From: PALSA-607 sp036510735
Lineage (GTDB): Bacteria; Actinomycetota; Actinomycetes; Acidothermales; Acidothermaceae
Direction of reading: 5' to 3'
DNA: 13,244 bases
Assembly (NCBI GenBank): GCA_036510735.1
Contig: DATCDK010000085.1
Coordinates: 1-13,244, forward strand
In this document: positions 1 to 7,774 of the stretch, piece by piece
Position numbering within the stretch: position 1 is the first letter of the stretch
Layout of the letters: every line of letters begins with the position of its first letter
Translations under genes and position numbers: made by a program
The notes under the pieces: generated by a model
Told to the model about the DNA's origin: nothing
Databases searched by the model: none
Seen by the model: only the letters and a program-made list of their open reading frames with translations

Positions 1-45
1 CACTAGGCCTTCCCGCGGCATTGGCGGGCGATTGCGAATGGAAAT

Positions 46-50
46 GGAGA
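46..50 (+). promoter_or_regulatory. Ribosome binding site deciding GTG59 start
   Basis: GGAGA lies 8 nt before GTG 59. The in-frame ATG codons at 38, 44 and 50 lack such a site at usable distance, so the GTG is the better start for the binding protein. Confidence 0.6.
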
Positions 51-58
51 TGGTCAGT

Positions 59-1489
59 GTGAAGAAGACCTCGGTGGGGGTGCTGCTCGTCGTCGCCTCG
101 CTCGTCGCGGCGTGCAGCAGCAGCAAAGGGACCGCCGCGAGCTCGACGAACACACCTTCAAGCGGCGCCGCTACGACGGCGGCTGCAAGCACCGCGGCTG
201 CCCCGGCAACCGCTTCCGCGGTAGCGAGCGCTCCGGCGGCATCGGCCGCCAGCTCGGCGCCCGCCGCGGCCGGCTCGACTGTGCCGACAACGGTCTCGGG
301 CAGCATTACGGTCTTGACCAACCGCACCGACCTGACTGCAGACGGGACGATGGCGAAGTACGCAGCAGACTTCAACAAGATCTACCCCAGCGTGAAGGTG
401 ACCTTCCAGGGCATCACCAACTACGAGGGTGACGTCAAGACCCGGATGAACACGTCGAACTACGGTGACGTCCTCTTGATCCCATCGGCGTTGCCGATCT
501 CGGAGTACCCGACCTTCTTTGAGCCGCTCGGATCTGCGGCCGACCTCAGTGCCAAGTACAACTTCACTGCGAGCGGCACGGTCAACGGCCAGGTGTACGG
601 CATCGCGCAGAACGGCAACGCGAACGGTTTCGTCTACAACAAGATCGTGTGGGCCAAAGCCGGCATCACCACCTGGCCAACCACTCCTGACCAGTACATC
701 AGCGACCTGCAAGCCATCAAGGCCAAGACCAGCGCGATTCCGTACTACACCAACTACAAAGACGGTTGGCCGTTGAGTTCCTGGGAAGGCGCCGTCGGCT
801 CTCCGAGCTGTAGCGCTGGTGCAAACGACAGCTTGTCGACCCAGACTGCGCCGTGGAGCTCGGGCAACGATCTCTTCCAGATCGACTCGCTGCTCTACAA
901 CATCGTGCACAACAAGCTGAGCGAACCTGACCCGACGACGACCAACTGGGAGAACTCCAAGGGGCTGCTCGCAACAGGAAAGATCTCCGCGATGTGGCTG
1001 GGATCGTGGGCTGTGACGCAGATGCAGGCGGCCGCGAAGACCGCAGGCCAGGACCCGACGGAGATCGGCTTCATGCCGTGGCCGTCGGAGACCAACGGGC
1101 ACCTGTGCTCGGTGATCGGTCCTGACTACCTGCAAGGCATCAACATTCACTCCACGCACAAGGACGCGGCGCGGGCCTGGATTGACTGGTTCACCGACCG
1201 GTCGACCTACGCAGTCGACAACGGCGACGTCCCGACGCTGAAGAGCGGCACGCAGCCGCCGGCACTTGCGGCATATGCAGCGGCGGGCGTCACGTTGGTC
1301 ACGCTCACTCAGGCCAACTCGGCCTTGGTGAACAAGATCGACAACACAGCGGAGATCGGACTGAACAGCCCGACCTACCGTCAAAAGATCGTCGACATCG
1401 CTCGCGGAGCGGCCGGCGGTAGCCTCCAAAGCGATTTCGCGAGTCTGAACAGCAAGTGGGCTGCCTCGCAGAAAACCGGCGGTGCGTAG
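59..1489 (+). CDS. CUT1-type sugar ABC transporter, solute-binding lipoprotein
   Basis: Extracellular substrate-binding protein that captures a sugar and hands it to the two permeases encoded just downstream. GTG at 59 is chosen as start because GGAGA (46-50) sits 8 nt upstream and the protein then begins with a short Lys-Lys signal peptide; in-frame TTG/ATG codons at 32, 38, 44 and 50 would add up to nine unneeded residues. The product is 476 aa. A lipobox ends LVAAC with the lipidated Cys at residue 19, so the mature protein is anchored on the outer face of the membrane. An Ala/Ser/Thr/Pro-rich linker covers about residues 20-80, and the family-1 binding domain follows from GSITVLTN. The segment AMWLGSWAV is typical of this family. 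Two Cys in the mature domain (in SPSCSAG and HLCSVIG) could form a disulfide. Family and role are well supported. The ligand is inferred (beta-mannosides) only from the downstream GH2 enzyme. Confidence 0.93.
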   Translation: MKKTSVGVLLVVASLVAACSSSKGTAASSTNTPSSGAATTAAASTAAAPATASAVASAPAASAASSAPAAAGSTVPTTVSGSITVLTNRTDLTADGTMAKYAADFNKIYPSVKVTFQGITNYEGDVKTRMNTSNYGDVLLIPSALPISEYPTFFEPLGSAADLSAKYNFTASGTVNGQVYGIAQNGNANGFVYNKIVWAKAGITTWPTTPDQYISDLQAIKAKTSAIPYYTNYKDGWPLSSWEGAVGSPSCSAGANDSLSTQTAPWSSGNDLFQIDSLLYNIVHNKLSEPDPTTTNWENSKGLLATGKISAMWLGSWAVTQMQAAAKTAGQDPTEIGFMPWPSETNGHLCSVIGPDYLQGINIHSTHKDAARAWIDWFTDRSTYAVDNGDVPTLKSGTQPPALAAYAAAGVTLVTLTQANSALVNKIDNTAEIGLNSPTYRQKIVDIARGAAGGSLQSDFASLNSKWAASQKTGGA

Positions 1490-1524
1490 CCGTCTAGGAC
1501 GCGATGGTGAGAAGGCAACGGTGC

Positions 1525-1558
1525 TGGGCGGCGGGAGCTCATCAAGACCCGCCGCCCA
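1525..1558 (+). terminator. Strong intercistronic hairpin between binding protein and permease
   Basis: TGGGCGGCGGG (1525-1535) pairs perfectly with CCCGCCGCCCA (1548-1558), an 11-bp GC-rich stem with a 12-nt loop. It lies 35 nt after the binding-protein stop and 37 nt before the permease start. No T-tract follows, so a complete stop of transcription is unlikely. Such hairpins commonly protect the upstream message or partly attenuate transcription, giving more binding protein than permease. That role is inferred from position. Confidence 0.7.
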
Positions 1559-1595
1559 CGCTCGTTGAAACCCGGCAACGGCAAGAGGACAACAG

Positions 1596-2627
1596 ATGAC
1601 GGACACCACGAGCACCGGGGTCGGGAACCCGCTGTCTCGGAAGCAGCTGTCTGGGAAGCAGCTGTCTGGGAAGCAGGGTGTGCCGCGGGAGCCGAACGTG
1701 CCGGCTGCGAAACAACCGCCCGGGACATCCCGCTTGCACCTGCTTGCGCCGCGCAAGCGAACTGGCGCCGGTGAGCGGAAGCTCACGCCGTGGCTCTTCA
1801 TGCTCGTACCGCTCGCCTTTCTCGCGGTGTTCAGCTACATCCCTGTCGTCAACCTCTTTCGCTACAGCTTGACGAGCTGGGACGGGTTCAGCCCCACCCG
1901 GCCCTACGTCGGTCTGAAGAACTACGTCGACCTTTTCACTCGACCAGAACTTTTCGAGGTCTTTTTCGTCTGCCTCTACTACCTTGCTGCCTCAGTCGTG
2001 CAGCTTGGGCTGGCGCTCTACTTCGCGACGGTGCTCAGCTTCAACGTGAAGTTCAAGAACCTCTTCAAGGGCATCATCTTTTTCCCATATCTGGTCAACG
2101 GTGTGGCCATCAGCTTCATCTTTCTGTACTTCTTCCAGCCAAACGGCACACTCGACTCGGCGCTGCGCATTATCGGAGTCCACGGGCAACACTTCTGGTT
2201 GGGAAATCCGCACCTCGCGAACGTCTCCCTCGCCGGCGTTTCCGTATGGCGATACACCGGGCTTGACTTCGTACTGTTCCTCGGCGCGATCCAGTCGATT
2301 CCCGGGGATTTCTACGAAGCGGCCGAGATCGACGGCGCGAGCAGGTGGCAACAGTTCCGGTTCATCATCGCGCCCGGCATCAAACCGATCATCAGCTTGC
2401 TCACGATCCTGGCGATCTCTGGCTCCATCTCGGTATTCGAGGTGCCGTTCGTCATGACTGGGGGCGCCAACGGAACGACGACATTCGTGATTCAGACCTT
2501 CAACCAAGCCTTCCAGTTCCAAAAGGTGGGCCTGGCGTCAGCGGCAGCCGTTGTGTTGCTTGCCATCGTGCTGGTCGTCACGTGGATCCAGCGACTGCTG
2601 GTCCCGGATGAGAAGGACATCGTATGA
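1596..2627 (+). CDS. CUT1-type sugar ABC transporter permease, MalF-like
   Basis: Inner-membrane permease of 343 aa that forms the translocation pore with the next gene's product. ATG 1596 is supported by GAGGA (1585-1589) 6 nt upstream. A long hydrophilic N-terminal tail of about 65 residues carries three tandem copies of a five-residue LS(R/G)KQ unit (residues 13-27) and many Lys/Arg, so it should be cytoplasmic. Membrane segments follow from about residue 67 (PWLFMLVPLAFLAVFSYIP). The cytoplasmic EAA loop that contacts the ATPase is intact: EAAEIDGA begins at residue 241, with the expected downstream Gly and Pro. Its stop overlaps the start of the next permease by 4 bp (ATGA), showing translational coupling. 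No ATPase gene is nearby; in actinomycetes a shared MsiK-type ATPase often serves such importers (known practice, not seen here). Confidence 0.93.
   Translation: MTDTTSTGVGNPLSRKQLSGKQLSGKQGVPREPNVPAAKQPPGTSRLHLLAPRKRTGAGERKLTPWLFMLVPLAFLAVFSYIPVVNLFRYSLTSWDGFSPTRPYVGLKNYVDLFTRPELFEVFFVCLYYLAASVVQLGLALYFATVLSFNVKFKNLFKGIIFFPYLVNGVAISFIFLYFFQPNGTLDSALRIIGVHGQHFWLGNPHLANVSLAGVSVWRYTGLDFVLFLGAIQSIPGDFYEAAEIDGASRWQQFRFIIAPGIKPIISLLTILAISGSISVFEVPFVMTGGANGTTTFVIQTFNQAFQFQKVGLASAAAVVLLAIVLVVTWIQRLLVPDEKDIV
1632..1676 (+). repeat. Three in-frame 15-bp tandem repeats in permease N-terminus
   Basis: The unit CTGTCTGGGAAGCAG occurs at 1647-1661 and 1662-1676, and a copy with one change (CTGTCTCGGAAGCAG) at 1632-1646. 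Each unit encodes Leu-Ser-Gly-Lys-Gln (Arg in the first copy). The length is a multiple of three, so gain or loss of copies would change the tail length without breaking the frame. Confidence 0.95.
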
Positions 2628-3469
2628 GCGCGCCGATTGTGGCCGTGCGGTCCGGAACTGCGGTGGTGCTCAAGTACCTCACGCTGGTCCTCGCCTGCGT
2701 GGTCGTGCTGCTGCCGATGGTCGCCGTATTGATGACGGCGTTGAAGACGTCGAAGGAGGTCGCGACCGGTTCGGCACTGTCGCCGCCGCACAACTGGTTG
2801 AACTATCACAACTTTGTGACCGCGTTCAACAAGGGCGACATGCTGCAGGGTCTTTTTAACACCGGATTCTTGCTGGTGTTCTCGGTCACTGGCACAGTGC
2901 TCATCGGCTCGATGACTGCGTACGCGATCGGCCGGTTCAACTTCCGGTTCAAGCGAGTAGTGGTCGCACTATTCCTGCTCGCGGCGCTGGTCCCAAGCGT
3001 CACAACGCAGGTTGCGACTTTTAAGATCATCAACTTCTTCGGCTTGGTCGACACGCGGTGGGGACCGATCCTGCTCTACACCGGCACCGACATCGTCTCG
3101 ATCTACATCTTCTTGCAGTTCATTAGAAGCATTCCGATCTCGCTTGACGAGTCTGCACGACTCGACGGCGCGAATGCCTTCACGATCTACCGAAAGATCA
3201 TCTTTCCGCTGCTGAAGCCGGCGATCGCAACGGTCGTGATCATCAAGGGCATCTTCGTCTACAACGACTTCGTGAGTCCGTTCCTGTACATGCCTGACGC
3301 GAATTTGGGGACCGTATCGACATCCCTGTTCAGGTTCAAGGGTCCGTTCGGCGCGCATTGGGAGGACATCTCAGCGGGCGCGATTCTCGTCATCGTTCCG
3401 TCACTCGTCATCTTCTTGCTGCTCCAGAGGTTCATCTACAACGGCCTCACAAGGGGCGCCGTGAAGTGA
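2624..3469 (+). CDS. CUT1-type sugar ABC transporter permease, MalG-like
   Basis: Second permease of the importer, 281 aa, the usual length for MalG-type subunits. ATG 2624 lies inside the end of the preceding gene (ATGA overlap). The first membrane segment is at about residues 17-39, followed by a periplasmic-side region, further segments, and the EAA loop: ESARLDGA starts at residue 177 in the context ISLDESARLDGANAF, with the conserved Gly and the downstream FPLLKPA. The first Ala of the classical EAA motif is Ser here, a common variant. The TGA stop at 3467-3469 overlaps a GTG at 3466, so ribosomes could run straight on into the glycosidase frame. Role: sugar translocation, heterodimer with the MalF-like subunit. 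Confidence 0.93.
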   Translation: MSAPIVAVRSGTAVVLKYLTLVLACVVVLLPMVAVLMTALKTSKEVATGSALSPPHNWLNYHNFVTAFNKGDMLQGLFNTGFLLVFSVTGTVLIGSMTAYAIGRFNFRFKRVVVALFLLAALVPSVTTQVATFKIINFFGLVDTRWGPILLYTGTDIVSIYIFLQFIRSIPISLDESARLDGANAFTIYRKIIFPLLKPAIATVVIIKGIFVYNDFVSPFLYMPDANLGTVSTSLFRFKGPFGAHWEDISAGAILVIVPSLVIFLLLQRFIYNGLTRGAVK

Positions 3470-3538
3470 GCACAGACATCCCTATACACACCAGCCCACC
3501 ACTCCCCAAGTCACTTCAACAAGCACTTCCACAGGCTC

Positions 3539-3544
3539 GGAGGA
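3539..3544 (+). promoter_or_regulatory. Shine-Dalgarno site for the GH2 gene
   Basis: GGAGGA lies 8 nt before ATG 3553. It is the best ribosome binding site in the operon and is the main argument for placing the mannosidase start at 3553 rather than at the overlapping GTG 3466. Confidence 0.75.
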
Positions 3545-3552
3545 ACGCCGGC

Positions 3553-5991
3553 ATGCAAGTCCCTTTGCACAGTGGCTGGACCGTCACTGCCGTAGGCGGC
3601 GCCATACCTGCAGGGCTTGCAGGCGTGAAGCTGCCAGCTGTGGTACCCGGTTCTGTGCATCTCGACCTGATGGCGGCGGGCGTAATTCCCGATCCCTTCC
3701 TCGACGAGAACGAACTCGCGGTGGCGTGGGTCGGTCGTGTCGACTGGCGCTATGAGACCAGCTTCGATTGGGACGGCGAGGGCCACGAGGTCGACCTGGT
3801 CACGCTTGGTCTCGACACTGTGGCGACGATCGAGCTCAACGACGCCCTGATCGCGCATACGTCGAACATGCATCGCAGCTACCGATTCCCAGTTCGCGAC
3901 AAGTTGCGGGCTGGTCCGAACACGCTAGCGATCACGTTCACCGCCAGCCTGACTGCTGCGGAGAACGCGAGCATGGCGCTCGGACCCCGCCCGCACGTCA
4001 ACGCCCATCCGTTCAATGCGCTGCGGAAAATGGCCTGCAACTTCGGGTGGGACTGGGGCCCTGACCTAGTCACGGCCGGCATCTGGCGCCCGCTGCTCCT
4101 CGAGACATGGCACGACGCGCGCATCGACGCAGTCCGCCCACTCGTCGAGGTCGACGGCACAACGGGTCTGTTGCATGCCCACATCAACATCGAGCGAAGC
4201 GCCGACTACAACTGCGCGCTGCAACTCGACGTCCGCATTGGTGGGTCATCCGCATCACGGACGCTTGCTCCTGACGAGACCTCCGCCGTCATCGACGTCG
4301 CTGTCAGCGATGTCAACCTGTGGTGGCCTCGAGGTTATGGCGATCAGCCGCTGTACCCCGTTACCGTGACGCTGTCCGGCGACAACGGAAAGCTCGCGAC
4401 GTGGGCCGGCCGGGTGGGGTTTCGGACCATCCAACTCGACACCGCTGCGGACGAGCGCGGCAGTGCGTTCACTTTCTCCGTCAACGGGGTGCCGGTGTTT
4501 GCACGCGGCACCAACTGGATACCGGACGACATCTTTCCCTCGCGGATCACCCGGGAGAGGTACGCCGAGCGTCTTGGCCAGGCACGCGACGCGAACATCA
4601 ACCTCATCCGTGTCTGGGGAGGCGGCCTCTACGAGAGCGAGGACTTCTACGACGCGTGCGACGAATTTGGATTGCTGGTCTGGCAAGACTTCCTGTTCGT
4701 GTGCGCCGCGTACGCCGAAGAGGAGCCGTTGCGCAGTGAGGTCGTCGCCGAAGCGCGCGAAGCTGTTACCAGGCTGAGTGCGCATCCCAGCCTCGCGCTG
4801 TGGAATGGCAACAACGAGAACATCTGGGGCCACGAGGACTGGGGCTGGAAGGAGCACCTCGGCGATCAGACCTGGGGTTGGGGCTATTACACCGACGTCC
4901 TGCCGTCGATCGTCGCCGAGCTCGACCCGACGCGGCCGTACAGCCCCGGAACGCCGTACTCCTTCACCGACGGCCTACCGCCCAACGATTCGACCCACGG
5001 GACGATGCACATCTGGGATGTCTGGAACGAGCTCGACTACGTCGCCTACCGGCGCTACATTCCCCGGTTCGTTGCGGAGTTCGGATTCCAAGGGCCGCCC
5101 ACCTGGGCGACGCTCACAGGTGCAATCCACGACGACCCGCTCACGCCAGATTCGCCGGGAGTGCTGTTACACCAGAAAGCGGACGACGGGAACGGCAAGC
5201 TTGCGCGCGGGCTCGAGACGCATTTTCCACCGCCCGCAAGCATCGACGATTGGCATTGGGCTACCTCCCTGAACCAGGCGCGAGGGGTTGCTCTGGGGAT
5301 CGAACACTTTCGATCCTGGTCGCCGGTCTGCATGGGGACCGTGGTCTGGCAACTCAACGACATCTGGCCGTCGATTTCGTGGTCGGCCATCGACAGTGCC
5401 GGGCGTCGCAAGCCGCTCTGGTACGCATTGCGCCGAAGCTTTCGCGACCGCTTGCTCACTGTGCAACCACGCGACGGCGGGCTTGCGCTCATTGCAGTGA
5501 ACGATTCGGGGCAAGCGTGGAATGAGCAAGTAATCCTGACGCGCCGGACGACGAGCGGCAAGGTGATCCACTCGACTGTCGTGGCAGTCGACGTCGCACC
5601 GCGATGCACGCTCACACTACCCATCGCGCCCGAACTGGCTGCTGCTGCAGGAAAGCCGGGAGAGTTTCTCCTTGCAGAAGCGGGGACACGCCGCGCGTGG
5701 TGGCACTCGTGCGAAGACGTCGACGCCGGGTTACCCGCGCCCGACCTGACAACCAGCGCGGAGCAGATGCCTGGTGGCTACCGTCTGACGGTCACCGCCA
5801 ACGCGTTCGTTCGTGATCTCGCTGTCCTTGCCGACCGGTTGGCCGCCGACGCCACGGTCGACGACATGCTGATCAGCCTGTTGCCGGGCGAGTCGGCCGT
5901 ATTTGCCATCACAACGTCGGCGGTGCTTTCACTCGAGCAGCTGACCGATCCGCTGGTCTTGCGTTCAGCCAATCAGCTCGTGGCGGGTTGA
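3553..5991 (+). CDS. Beta-mannosidase, glycoside hydrolase family 2
   Basis: Retaining exo-glycosidase removing non-reducing beta-mannose, 812 aa from ATG 3553, normal for bacterial GH2 mannosidases. No signal peptide, so it acts in the cytoplasm on imported oligosaccharides. Order: N-terminal jelly-roll (about residues 1-180, containing FGWDWGP at 164-170, a beta-mannosidase hallmark); immunoglobulin-like domain ending near WWPRGYGDQPLYPV; TIM barrel from RGTNWIPDD (318-326); RVWGGG (353-358). The predicted acid/base is Glu422 in WNGNNE and the nucleophile Glu509 in AEFGFQGPP. C-terminal beta domains follow. The in-frame GTG 3466 would add 29 Pro-rich residues, but the DNA there is G-poor (4 G in 3471-3530) and a GGAGGA site favours 3553. 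It follows the importer genes directly, and its last 19 bp overlap the convergent exporter gene. Family is very secure; natural substrate is not. Confidence 0.93.
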   Translation: MQVPLHSGWTVTAVGGAIPAGLAGVKLPAVVPGSVHLDLMAAGVIPDPFLDENELAVAWVGRVDWRYETSFDWDGEGHEVDLVTLGLDTVATIELNDALIAHTSNMHRSYRFPVRDKLRAGPNTLAITFTASLTAAENASMALGPRPHVNAHPFNALRKMACNFGWDWGPDLVTAGIWRPLLLETWHDARIDAVRPLVEVDGTTGLLHAHINIERSADYNCALQLDVRIGGSSASRTLAPDETSAVIDVAVSDVNLWWPRGYGDQPLYPVTVTLSGDNGKLATWAGRVGFRTIQLDTAADERGSAFTFSVNGVPVFARGTNWIPDDIFPSRITRERYAERLGQARDANINLIRVWGGGLYESEDFYDACDEFGLLVWQDFLFVCAAYAEEEPLRSEVVAEAREAVTRLSAHPSLALWNGNNENIWGHEDWGWKEHLGDQTWGWGYYTDVLPSIVAELDPTRPYSPGTPYSFTDGLPPNDSTHGTMHIWDVWNELDYVAYRRYIPRFVAEFGFQGPPTWATLTGAIHDDPLTPDSPGVLLHQKADDGNGKLARGLETHFPPPASIDDWHWATSLNQARGVALGIEHFRSWSPVCMGTVVWQLNDIWPSISWSAIDSAGRRKPLWYALRRSFRDRLLTVQPRDGGLALIAVNDSGQAWNEQVILTRRTTSGKVIHSTVVAVDVAPRCTLTLPIAPELAAAAGKPGEFLLAEAGTRRAWWHSCEDVDAGLPAPDLTTSAEQMPGGYRLTVTANAFVRDLAVLADRLAADATVDDMLISLLPGESAVFAITTSAVLSLEQLTDPLVLRSANQLVAG

Positions 5992-7754
5992 CCACTACCG
6001 GAGCGGTCGCGTCGGCGGCCAAGACCCTGCAGTTCGACGTATGCGCCACCGGCCGCGATCAGCTCGTCATGTGTACCGATCTCGACGATGTGACCCGCGC
6101 GCAACACCACGATGCGGTGAGCACGCTGCACCGTCGACAGGCGATGAGCTACCACGAACGAGGTACGACCCTGCATCAGACGGGCGAGGGCATCTTGAAC
6201 AAGGGCCTCCGACGCGGCGTCGAGCGCGGAGGTTGCCTCATCGAGAATCAGCACCCGCGGGTTGCGGATCAATGCGCGGGCAATCGCGAGCCGCTGCCGC
6301 TGACCACCCGACAAGCGACTCCCCCGTTGGCCGATCACGGTGTCGATGCCGCCCATTGCCTCGACGAAATCCCACGCGTTCGCTGCTTCCAGGGCCTCAC
6401 GTACGACACCTTCGGACAGGTCGTCTTGTCCGTACGTGACATTGTCGCGAATCGACCCGTCGAACAGCAGCGTCTCCTGCGGGACGACACCAAGAAAGCG
6501 GCGGTAGCCGCGCAGATCCAGGTCTCGTCGATCGCGGCCGTCGATAAGCAATCGTCCGCCTGTCGGGGTAAGAAAGCCGATGACGAGGTTCAGCATGCTC
6601 GACTTGCCGGATCCCGACGGCCCGACCAGAGCGACGGTCTCGCCAGCCCGCACATCGAGGCAGATGTCGACCAGCGCCGGCCTTGCGGCGTCCGGATAGG
6701 TAAGAGACACGTGATCGAAGACAAGCCGGCCTTCGAGGCGATCAACGGCCTGCTTGCCCTCGTTGATCTCAAGGTCGGGCTCGGTGAGCACCTCTGCCAT
6801 CGACCGCACCGACTCGATCCCCTTCGATACCAGGGGCGCGACGTTGAGCAGCATCGTGACCGACCCCGTCAGGGTGGCGAAGTAGGTCGACAGCAACACG
6901 ATGTCGCCCGGTGTGACCGACAGCGCGCCGGTTCGCGCACCCCAGGCCGCGACGACGAGGCAGCCGACGCTGAGGAGCTGGAACAAGACCCAGGCGAGTG
7001 CGTTAAAGCGTCCGTTCAGAACATCGAGTCGAACGCCTTTGTCGCGGACGTCATGCAAAGTCGTGTCGATCCGGTTGAGTTCGTTGCGCTCGAGTGCGTG
7101 GGCACGGGTCACCTGGATCAGGTTCGTCATCTCGCTCACGCGCGCCGACAGGCGGTCAACCTGCTGGCGAAACGCCTTGTTGTGGTCGCTCATGCGGCGG
7201 CGCATGCTGTGCACCAGGGCCACCGACGCTGGCACTGCGATCAAGAAGACGGGCAGGAATTCCGGCACTCGCCATGCCGTCAGCGCCAGCGCGCCGAGCA
7301 ATGTGGTCGTCGCGGCCATGCCCGTGTCGAAGGTCTGCCGCGACGTGTCGACGATGGTTTCGACGTCGCGAATGACCTTCGTCTGCAGCACTCCGGCGCT
7401 CATCTTCTTGTGGTACCCGATCGACAACTGCTGGAGGCGCTCGCACAACGCGGTTCGCGACTCGACCTCGACAGTGCGAATCGCGAGGCTCAGCCAACGC
7501 GCGTAGGCCCAGGTCAGCGGCGCGTTGACGACGATGAGACCGCCCATGATGGCCGCGTTCTCCCAGATGACCGCCACCGGCAAGCGCTCGACAACCGCGT
7601 CGATGATGTCCGCGGTGAGCAGCGGCGCGATCCACACCGGCGACTGCTTGAAGGTAAACGCGACGGCCGCGAGCGACAGCCGTCGTCGCTGGCCCGAGTA
7701 CAAGCGCAGCACAGTTCGTACGGGATGAGACGGGTCTGAAGCGCTTAAGTTCAC
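5973..7754 (-). CDS. ABC exporter half-transporter (membrane domain fused to ATPase)
   Basis: A 593-aa ABCB-type half-transporter expected to work as a dimer in the membrane, exporting an unknown substrate. Residues 1-320 form the six-helix transmembrane domain; the rest is the ATPase, with Walker A GPSGSGKS (378-385, Lys384), signature LSGGQ (481-485), Walker B VLILDE (Asp505, Glu506) and switch His537 in VAHRLS. All catalytic residues are present, so it should be active. The start is GTG 7754; no Shine-Dalgarno site precedes it, but TACCTT (7763-7768 on this strand) lies 8 nt upstream, compatible with a leaderless message. GTG 7712 is an alternative start. It is convergent with the mannosidase (19-bp overlap) and divergent from the GH5 gene (20-bp gap). 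No partner half-transporter is adjacent, so a homodimer is likely. It may be unrelated to the sugar genes. Confidence 0.93.
   Translation of the reverse strand: MNLSASDPSHPVRTVLRLYSGQRRRLSLAAVAFTFKQSPVWIAPLLTADIIDAVVERLPVAVIWENAAIMGGLIVVNAPLTWAYARWLSLAIRTVEVESRTALCERLQQLSIGYHKKMSAGVLQTKVIRDVETIVDTSRQTFDTGMAATTTLLGALALTAWRVPEFLPVFLIAVPASVALVHSMRRRMSDHNKAFRQQVDRLSARVSEMTNLIQVTRAHALERNELNRIDTTLHDVRDKGVRLDVLNGRFNALAWVLFQLLSVGCLVVAAWGARTGALSVTPGDIVLLSTYFATLTGSVTMLLNVAPLVSKGIESVRSMAEVLTEPDLEINEGKQAVDRLEGRLVFDHVSLTYPDAARPALVDICLDVRAGETVALVGPSGSGKSSMLNLVIGFLTPTGGRLLIDGRDRRDLDLRGYRRFLGVVPQETLLFDGSIRDNVTYGQDDLSEGVVREALEAANAWDFVEAMGGIDTVIGQRGSRLSGGQRQRLAIARALIRNPRVLILDEATSALDAASEALVQDALARLMQGRTSFVVAHRLSTVQRAHRIVVLRAGHIVEIGTHDELIAAGGAYVELQGLGRRRDRSGSGQPATS
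7737..7753. promoter_or_regulatory. Candidate LacI-type operator in the divergent exporter/GH5 control region
   Basis: TGAAGCGCTTAAGTTCA contains the perfect palindrome AAGCGCTT (7739-7746), which resembles the CG-centred core of LacI-family sugar-repressor sites. Outer bases are only partly symmetric. It covers the first codons of the exporter and ends 21 bp before the GH5 start, so a bound repressor could affect both genes. No second copy was found near the binding-protein gene, and no regulator gene is in the window. Confidence 0.35.
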
Positions 7755-7774
7755 AACACGGAAAGGTACCCCAC

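Noticed and set aside
12..28. CCCGC/GCGGG hairpin before the binding-protein gene, considered as operator or terminator.
   Set aside because: It has only a 5-bp stem in GC-rich DNA at the window edge, too weak and too little context to call.
158..1801. 547-residue open frame on the minus strand opposite the binding protein and permease start.
   Set aside because: It is an Arg-rich shadow of the high-G+C coding strand with no domain, and it runs across the stop, the hairpin and the start of two well-supported plus-strand genes.
5988..7739. 583-residue open frame on the plus strand opposite the exporter.
   Set aside because: It mirrors the exporter frame and has low-complexity Arg/His/Gln-rich sequence. 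The minus strand carries every ABC motif.
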